From Gongronella butleri (taxonomy: Eukaryota; Mucoromycota; Mucoromycetes; Mucorales; Cunninghamellaceae), in the NCBI GenBank assembly GCA_025201375.1, contig JAIWZP010000021.1:62001-126000 (forward strand): a stretch of 64,000 nucleotides of DNA, in the 5' to 3' direction. A program made the position numbers and the translations under genes. Shown piece after piece: positions 56,462-64,000 of the stretch (its first letter is position 1; each line of letters begins with the position of its first letter). The notes under the pieces were generated by a model. The model had not been told where the DNA came from. It was given only the letters and a program-made list of their open reading frames with translations, and ran no database searches.

Positions 56462-57811
56462 ATGCCTGCCACCACATCTGTGTCGTCTGCGACCACCGTC
56501 AATGTACACCCTCTCGTGCTTCTTTCGGCCACGGATCACTATAATCGCGTTGCCAAGGATACCAAGAAGCGCGTTGTCGGCGTGCTGCTCGGCCAGCAAA
56601 AGGGCAAAACCGTCAATGTTGCCAACAGCTTTGCTAGTAAGCTTGCTCTTTTATCGTTGCCATCTGTGCCGCCGTCTCCTTGTTTATGCCGTCTCACGCG
56701 TTCTTTTCGTTTTTTTTTCTTGTTTTTCCTTTTTTTCCTAGTCCCCTTTGAAGAAGATGAAAAGGATCCCAGTGTGTGGTTCTTGGATCACAACTATGTG
56801 GAGGCGATGAATGATATGTTTAAAAAAGTGAATGGTAAGGAAACGAAGTTCAAAGCGGTCCGAGCAGTGCACTCAACGGGTTCTCTTTTTCGCTTTTTCA
56901 GCCAAGGAAAAGATGATTGGGTGGTACCACAGCGGTCCCAAGCTACGCTCCAACGATTTGGAGATCAATGAGCTGTTTAAGCGCTACACACCCAACCCTG
57001 TGCTCGTCATTGTCGATGTCAAGCCCAAGGACTCTGAAATCCCCACGGACGCGTACTTTTCCATTGAAGAGATCAAGGATGTAAGTTCTATTTTACTCTT
57101 TTATACGGCCATTGACCGCGTTTTGCGAGGCAAATTTGGCCAATTGAGAGCCATGGGCGCCCGTCTTGGACATCCTTTGGAAGTCCATTGCGGCAGCCAA
57201 TTGTCATTTGACCGGTCTTTTAGAGGCAGATGGAGAGTGATTTTGGTACGCGTTGCTGACTCTCCCTTTTTTGATAGGATGGCACGGCGACGACAAAGAC
57301 GTTTATGCACGTGCCGAGTGAGATTGTTGCCGAGGAGGCCGAGGAGATTGGTGTTGAGCATTTGCTACGAGACATCAAGGACAATGCTGTTGGCACGCTG
57401 TCGACGCGGATCAGCGGGCAATTAAGCTCGTTGTCTGGCCTGCAGGGCCGTCTGGAGGAGATCCGCGACTATTTGCAAAAGGTGGTGGCGGGCCAGCTGC
57501 CTGTGAACCACCAAATCATCTACAATTTGCAAGACATCTTCAATCTGCTACCCAACCTCGAGTCGCAATTCATGGTCCAGGCCTTTAGCACAAAGACAAA
57601 TGACCAATTATTGCTCATGTACCTGTCCAGCCTCATCCGCGCCGTCATTGCGCTGCACAACCTGATTGACAACAAGATTGAAAATCTAAAGGGCGAATCG
57701 TCGCTCGTCAATGGCACGTCTGCCACCACCACGGCTACCACGGCCGAGGATGATGTCAAGGACACCTCCGTGGCGTCCCCAAAGAAAGAAAACGAAAAGT
57801 CTGCCAAGTGA
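56462..57811 (+). CDS. RPN8: 26S proteasome regulatory subunit Rpn8 (PSMD7)
   Basis: Four exons (56462-56636, 56742-56834, 56902-57080, 57278-57811) encode 326 aa. Rpn8 pairs with the deubiquitinase Rpn11 in the proteasome lid. The MPN domain is close to canonical: [77 protein letters not shown] and [15 protein letters not shown]. The JAMM zinc motif is degenerate (HSG where Rpn11 has HSH), as expected for Rpn8, which is not a protease. The helical C-terminal part follows ([40 protein letters not shown]), ending in a low-complexity Thr/Ala/Lys tail. All phases close. Confidence 0.96.
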
Positions 57812-58347
57812 TCCGCCCCACCCCCTTTCTCTCTCACTCGTTTCCCCCACGTCCCCAAAGTTAGACTCGTTGCTGGTTTCTTTTTTTTTTTTTTGTTTTG
57901 TTGCGTGTCAAAAATTCCAAGAAAAGCGTGTTCAAAAATCTTTTTGCCGGATCGGGAAGGGCCACGTATTTTTACAGCGGGAAAGTCAATGTTGCATGTT
58001 TTTTGAGTCATGGTGCCTTTCCAGCGGGTTCTGCGCTGTTCCGAAGCAGCCCGCAGCAGCCAATGGGAAGGCGCAAAAGGGTATTTGGCCGGGTCATGTC
58101 AATGCTGGGCAAGGGGTGGGGATTGAAAATCCTCACACTTTTTTTTTTTTTTTCCACTGCCCGCCCCCTTTATTTTTTCCCTCATTTTTCTTTGCTGTTC
58201 CTTTTTCGCTTTTTTTTTTTTTTCTTCTTCTTCTTCCTTGTTTTACTCTCTTTAAAAAAAAAGGACTACCCCTTTCCCTGGTGCCTTTTTTTGTTTTTAT
58301 TATCCCATCCTCCCTCTTTTTTTTTTTTTTTTTTTGCTTACTTCCTT
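57812..58347. other. Intergenic region before the PPR gene
   Basis: T-rich tracts (57879-57898, 58138-58154, 58317-58335) lead up to the PPR gene start. No other coding signal is seen. Confidence 0.45.
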
Positions 58348-61300
58348 ATGTATAAAGGCTCTGCTGTACTCCAGTCGGTGACTCGCCAGAGTGCGCTGAC
58401 CAAGCAGCTTGCGACGCTGCAGGCTGCGAACAAGACGACGGCGCTTATTTCGTCGTTTCCTGCGCGATCTGGCAAGTTGTACACGACGTCGCGCACACTG
58501 AACAACAACAATGCGTCGGAAGACAAGGACACGCACCTGAACAACAACCCATTTGCTCCGCTCGCGCGCCAATCCTACAAAAAGGCGACCGAGCAGCAAC
58601 AGCAGCAAGCGCACGGCCCTGTCATGCAACATGTGACGACGGACAAGGCGATTCAGCAGGTGCTGTTGCAAGAATCGAACCACCGCATCAAGGAGCTTGC
58701 TGATCGCCATCGCCACGGTGACGCCATCAAGCTCTTTTTGGCCAAGACCAAGGACGGTCGTGCGGCGCAGCTCAATGCCAGCACGTACGAAGCCGTTGTC
58801 GCCTCGTACGGCTCGCTGCTCAACAAGAACGAGCCGTTGACCGCCATGATGAACGTCTATGACCACATGATCGCCAATGGTGTGCGCCCCACCTCCAAGA
58901 CCTATGCCATCCTCATCAAAAACTTGTGTGCGCGCGACGCAGAGGTCAATCGTGCCTCCAATGTCCTCCGTCGCCAAATTGATGTCCACTCGTCCACCAG
59001 TGCCGAAAAGAATGTCATTAGCCAAGTGTCCAAGGAAGCTCTGACCAAAGATGGTAAAAAAAAAAAGTGAAAAAGAAAAAAAAAATTGAAATTGACGACC
59101 ATTGACCCCCTTTTTTTTCACAAATTGTAGGCAACATGCTGCAATCGCTCGAGGCGGAACAGAATATCCAGCGCGCGGTGGCGGTGTTTGAGCAAGCGGT
59201 CAAGGACAAATCGACGCAAGCGTTTGATGTGGCGCTTTACAACAATCTTTTGCGTGGTTTGTCGTATGTTGGCAACACGCAAGACGGCTTGTTTATCTAC
59301 GAGCAACTGGAGAATGGTCGTGTGCGACCCAACAGCACGACGTTTGCGATGCTCATGTCGATGTTTGGCACGGCAGGCGATCTCAAGGCGGTGCGCGAAT
59401 GCTTTTCCGAGTACAAGTCGCTGTCGCGCGGTCTTCCCAGCCACGATCCCGCGTACGTGTACAATGCGCTTGTGTTTGCGCATGTGAATGCCGGTGATTT
59501 GCAAGGTGCGCTTCGTGTGATTGAAAAAGTGATGGTCAACGATGGTGTGCCTGTGAGCATTTCGCCGTACAACCGCATCTTGTACCGCGCATGCATGGAC
59601 GGCGACATGGCGCTGGTCTCTTCGCTGGTGCGCCGCCTCGAAACCGACGACACGCTGCCCAAGCCCGATGCCAACACGTATGGCGTCTTATTGTCAACGT
59701 ACAGCCGATTGAACCAATTGGACGATGCACATCACGCGTTTGATCGCCTTGTCACGCTCAGCCTGCACCGACAATATGGTCACTTGTCCGAGTACATTGC
59801 CTGCTGCTTGAACGCACACCAGTACGACCGTGTGCTGGACGTCATGCAGCAAATGGCACGCAATGGCATGGAATTGGACACGTCGTTGTGCTCCAAAGTG
59901 ATTTCTGCCGCCATTGCGTCCAACGACATGGATCGCGCCGCGCACACTGCCACCCAGATCATCAAGTTGCATGCCAAATCCAACTATGTGTCGCCATCTT
60001 CGCCGGTCGTGCAAATGGCCATGAACATTGTTGAAAAGACGCCCATGCTCACGAATGCCCTCGATGTCTTGCAAGCGCTTCAACCATTCGGTGTCCGCCC
60101 TGCAGACAACGCGCTTGTCCACCTCGCCGATTTGTACGCGCCTCAAGCTGGTCAATTGGACGCTCTGCGCACGACTCTCGCTCAACATTCGCCCAATCGC
60201 GTGTTTTCCTATTTGTTTGATGCGGCACGCACGCGCCACGCGTCGGACATGGATGCGTACCAAGCCACGGTGAACCAATTGCTGCACGACCTGCACGCGC
60301 TGGGCGCACGCGCCAATTCCGCCGATTTTGAGCGTGTTGCCGCGCATTTCGCGGCCAATGGCGCCACCGACCAAGAACAGGCATGGCGCGACGCTGTGGA
60401 GGCCGTGTACCCTGGAGACAAGGCGAATCATCACAAGAAACTGGCCAACAAGGCGGCAGAAGCAGCGACCATTAGTAGAATTGTGGAAGACATGACCATG
60501 GACCGCCATTTGTACGATGCCGAGAGCGACCAAGCGCTCCAATGGGCGCTCAAGGGCGAGTTTGACCAAGCATTGGATGTGGTGCGCAATGGGATGCTTG
60601 CAAAGGGCAAGACGCCTTCGCCCGAATTGGTGCGCGACATGATCCAAAAGGCGAACAAGATGAATCAAGTGGATGCGGCCATGTCGATCCATGACGTGAT
60701 TGCCCCGGCCTTTGAGGCGATGCCCGAAGATGAAACGCGTCGCGTCGCCTTGGGTGCGCTGTACAACAACATGCTGATTGCCCATGCTCGTGCTCTGGAT
60801 CTGGAATCGGCCAAGGTTTACTATGACAAGCTGCGCCAATTGCAACTGTTCCCCGACGCGGACGCCTATGGATCGCTGCTGACGTGCACGGTCCACGATA
60901 CCACGGACGAGTCGCTGGACGCCATGGTCATTTACGAAGAAGCACGCAAGCACCATGTCAAGCCCACCGTTTACTTTTACAACGTGATCCTGTCCAAACT
61001 CAGCAAATGCCGCAAGAAAGACAAGGTCCTGGCCATGTTTGACGAAATGCAGCAATTGGGTGTGGCCCCGAATGCCATCACGTACGCCAATGTCATTTCT
61101 GCGTGTCTGCGCTGCTCCGCCGAATCGCAAGCCGTCCGTTTCTTTGACGACATGATCACCCTGCCCAAATACCAACCGCGTATCGGCGTGTACAATGCGT
61201 TTATCCAGTATTACGTGGAGCAAAAGCAAGACCGTGGTGCCGCGCTCAAATTCTTCCAATTGCTCAAGCAGCACAAGCTCGTGCCATCGGCGCACACGTA

Positions 61301-61847
61301 CAAATTGTTGATCCAGGCGTATGCCAGCATCCCGGCCTTTGACATGGTCACTGCCCACAGCATGCTCAATGACATGAAGAAGCGCTATGGCATGCAACCG
61401 ACCGCCACCCATTATGCAACGCTTGTGCGCTCGTATGGCTGCCTGCACCGTGATGTGGCCTCGGCCGAGGCTGTGTACAATGAGATGAACAAGGCCGGCG
61501 TCGCCCCCAATGACCTCGTGTACCAGGCAATGCTCGATACCTACATTGAACACGGCATGATGCAAAAGGCAGAGGCATTGTACACTGACATGGCCAGCCA
61601 CAATGTCAAATCATCCGCTTACATTGAAAACCTGTTCATCCGCGGCTACGGCGCCCAAGACCAGGTCGACAAGGCCGAAGCCGTCTTTGACCGCATGACC
61701 ACACGCGAGCCAAGCACCTACGAGGCCATGGTCCGCGTCTACGTTGAATCAAACTTGGTCGACAAGGCAAAATCCACCATTGAACAGATGAAGACACGTC
61801 TGTTCCCGCAAAAGGTCGTCGAGGGCGTCTCGGCCCTCTTGGTGTAA
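58348..61847 (+). CDS. Large pentatricopeptide repeat (PPR) protein, probably mitochondrial
   Basis: Two exons (58348-59053 and 59131-61847) encode 1140 aa. The protein is a chain of about 35-residue helical repeats of the PPR type: TYEAVVASYGSLLNKNEP, NGVRPTSKTYAILIKNL, YNNLLRGLSYVGNTQDGLFI, VRPNSTTFAMLMSMFG, KPTVYFYNVILSKLSKCRKK, GVAPNAITYANVISACL and GVAPNDLVYQAMLDTYIEHG are clear examples. PPR proteins bind organellar RNA and control its processing or translation. The N terminus (SAVLQSVTRQSALTKQL, then SSFPARSGKLYTTSR) looks like a mitochondrial presequence. A poly-Q patch is near residue 90. The ATG is chosen as the first after the leader T-runs; the true start might lie in an upstream exon. 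The layout resembles fungal Cya5/Aep1-like translation activators, without proof. Confidence 0.88.
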
Positions 61848-62788
61848 ATCCCCTCTTTTTTTTATATTTTTACTTGTGAATAGTCTCTCTTTTTTTTCTT
61901 TTTTTTATATTTTGGTTTCTTTTTTGTTGCATTTTTATCTTGTAGATCATCTTTTTTTGGGAAAAAAAAATAAATTCATTGCAGTTCATACACTTTTTTT
62001 TTTTCTTGTGCCCCATGGAACCAGGAGAACGCGGATACGGGCATGTCATGTGATGGTTGCATGGCCAGTGCGAGAATGTGCGGGGTCGTCACCAACGACC
62101 GGCGTGATGTTTAGATTCATTGTACACGCATCGCTCTTTTTTTCTCATTGGCGGTCGTCATCAAGATAAGCATGTGTGCGACGAAAACGCGAATTCCCGC
62201 AAATGGCATATCAAAAACGCTCAACGGCCAAAAAAAAAAAAAAAAAAAAACGACGCAAAGCAATAAAAAGCGCTTTTTCTTCGCAGAGTCATAAAAATCA
62301 CGCATCGATGCAGGCATCTTTTGCGTGTGCTCATCACGCTCTTTTATTTGAAGAAACAATTGGTTTGCTTTGAATCGAAGCAGAAAAGCAAAGCAAAAAA
62401 ATAAAAAAGAGCAGGAAAAAGCATGATTGTTTGTGCAAAAGGGCACACAAGCGTGGGGCCCAATGGTTGATTGGTGTGCCATGTGGGGGAGAGGACAACC
62501 AAAAGGTCCCAAAATCCTTATCTCTCGGCGTGGAGTTGGAAAATTGCCAAATCTGGCCACAGCTTGCTTGTCTTCGAACTCGGCCTGTCAAAAAATAGAA
62601 TGACAATGCAAATTCGCTCTTTTTTTTTTTCTTCTCTTTTTCTTTTTCTTTTTCGACCCTTGCCTCTCTCCCTTTGTTTTTTTTTTTTACTTCTTCTTTT
62701 TGTTTTTTTTTTCCTTTTTTTTTTGTTTTTTTTTATCGATATACCAAGAGCGTTTTTAGCCGCCTTTTTTTTTTTTAATTTACACAGC
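61848..62788. other. T-rich intergenic region
   Basis: About 940 bp with repeated T- and CT-tracts, including the leader of the CofD-like gene from about 62620. No gene or RNA is recognised. Confidence 0.45.
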
Positions 62789-63244
62789 ATGTCAGCCCCG
62801 TCCTTTGTCGTCTTTTCCGGTGGTTCGGCTTGTAATCATATCACCAAGACTTTCCAGAGCATCAGCTCCAGCGTCAGCTACATCATCAGCATCAGCGACA
62901 ATGGCGGCTCATCCGTAATTTCACCTTGATTTCCATGGCAAACAGGGCCGCATCTTATGCCCCCTCCCTCTTTTTTTTTTTTTTTTTTTTTTTTTTATCA
63001 ATTCGACGATAGAGCGAGCTTCAGCGGCTGCTGGGTGGTCCTGCTATTGGCGATTTGCGCTCGCGGCTGACCCGGCTCATCGACACCGTCGATCCCAACC
63101 CTTCCGAGGAACGCATTGCCATCCGCGACCTGCTGAGCCATCGATTATCCAGCGATCCCATCAAGGTCCAGGACGAATGGGCAGCCATTGTCGAGGGACG
63201 CCATTGGTAAGGGGAAAATTTTGACGCAAAAAGCAAAAAAAGCC

Positions 63245-63275
<31 letters not shown>

Positions 63276-64000
63276 AGAGGGAGGACGAGGTGTTCTTTTT
63301 TTGGGCAAAGAAGCGGGGCTTGCATGACTCACTCCTGCCTTTTTATTTTTGTGCCCGCAACAGTCTGTGGAAAAAGATCCCCGCCGAGAAAAAGGAGACG
63401 ATCCGCGGGTTTCTGACGCACTTTAATGGCGAAATCCTCAAGCGTGCGCACAAGCGGTTCAACTATTGCAATGGCAGCATTGGCAACTTTTTCTTGACGG
63501 GAGCGCGCCTATTTTTTGGCTCGCTGGAGGCGGCGCTGTTCCTGTTCAGTGCGATCACGGGCATCGATGAGGCGACCAGCGTGATCCCTGTGATCAATAC
63601 CAACCACACGGCCACCATTGCTGCCGAATTGCAAGACGGCCAGGTCATCATTGGCCAGTGCGAAATCAGCCATCCATCGCCGGCGTCCGCCACAAACGTG
63701 CACCACCTGCAGCATTGCAACCCAATTGACGCGTTTATGCGCATCGGCCTCGACGACGACAATACGCGCCATCTACTCAGCGGCAGCTATGATGGCGGCG
63801 ACAATGACAACGACGACGACGACGACTTGGATCCCCAGAAAAAAGCGCCGGGCAACCTGTTCTTCTCAAAGCACGCCAACGAGCAATTGCCATCGCCAAT
63901 CCATCGCATCTACTATATCAACGAGTATGGCCAGGAGATCTTCCCCGTGCCCAACCCCAAATGCGTTACGCAATTGTCGACGCGCACCACGCTCGTGTAT
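62789..64000 (+). CDS. CofD/YvcK-like (UPF0052) protein, 3' end beyond the window
   Basis: Three exons seen so far (62789-62914, 63013-63206, 63364 to the window edge); the last is open at the edge, so the gene is partial. The N terminus VVFSGGSACNHITKTFQ and ISISDNGGSSSEL give the nucleotide/phosphate loops of the CofD-like family (bacterial YvcK reads GGTG and TDDGGSS). A further family block, YCNGSIGNFFLTGARLFFGSL, resembles GN-F-L-GAR of the fold, followed by VIPVINTNHTATIAAEL and GQCEISHPS. An acidic DNDNDDDDDLDP insert follows. In bacteria YvcK binds UDP-sugars and controls cell-wall and carbon metabolism; CofD proper makes coenzyme F420, which fungi lack. The fungal function is unknown. 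Confidence 0.82.

Noticed and set aside
59694..61601. 635-codon open frame antisense to the PPR gene
   Set aside because: It mirrors the PPR coding exon exactly, has no family match, and results from GC-rich codon bias on the opposite strand.
1..64000. CRISPR arrays, integrons, rRNA, intact transposase or retroelement genes
   Set aside because: No such arrays or reading frames were found; the gene structures are eukaryotic throughout.

Overview
This window is nuclear DNA of a fungus, most likely an early-diverging lineage (for example Mucoromycota or Zoopagomycota); I cannot place it further. The signs are split genes with short GT-AG introns, MDM12 (a fungal ERMES subunit), SPO14-type PX-PH phospholipase D, RNA polymerase I subunit RPA43, RPN8, EMC3, GET1 and SPO11. 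Introns are marked by A-runs just after the donor and T-runs before the acceptor, up to 39 nt long. Exons are clearly GC-richer than introns and intergenic DNA. TAA, TAG and TGA all end genes, so the standard code applies.

Layout. 1-3.5 kb is gene-free and repeat-rich. 3.5-10.1 kb: Hikeshi/OPI10 (-), an HSL-type esterase (+), a secreted M28 aminopeptidase (-), tRNA thiolase NCS6 (-). 10.1-11.8 kb: decayed repeats. 11.8-25.8 kb: a 905-aa helical orphan (+), SPO14/PLD1 (+), MDM12 (-), GET1 (-), NIF3 (+). 25.8-29.4 kb: repeats. 29.4-37 kb: an ACADSB-like acyl-CoA dehydrogenase (-), RPL11 (-), a 140-aa coiled-coil orphan (-), RPA43 (-). 37-38.9 kb: repeat debris. 38.9-48.3 kb: a UBA-containing ArfGAP (-), an LDH/MDH-fold protein lacking its catalytic residues (-), a secreted aspartic protease (+), EMC3 (-), a zinc alcohol dehydrogenase with an in-frame TGA (+). 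49-54.4 kb: a tiny secreted cysteine-rich peptide (+), SPO11 (-), a PPxY membrane protein (+). 54.4-56.4 kb: repeats. 56.4-64 kb: RPN8 (+), a 1140-aa PPR protein (+), and a CofD/YvcK-like gene that runs off the window (+).

The genes are mostly unrelated housekeeping functions, as is usual in fungi. MDM12, GET1, EMC3 and PLD1 all act on ER or membrane biogenesis, but I treat their proximity as chance. GET1 and NIF3 are divergent and share a 169-bp promoter interval.

The most interesting signal is in the gene-poor DNA. Paralogous repeat copies differ by short insertions at TA dinucleotides whose form is TA-NNN-TA, with cores CTG/CAG, CCG/CGG or TCA/TGA, singly or in runs of two to four. These look like stacked excision footprints of at least three kinds of Tc1/mariner-type transposon, although no transposase is visible here. 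The largest dispersed repeat also keeps a recognisable protein-level signal in three copies, so it is a dead gene family rather than random DNA. All exon models below were read by eye from splice signals, reading-frame continuity and remembered family motifs; no database search was run.
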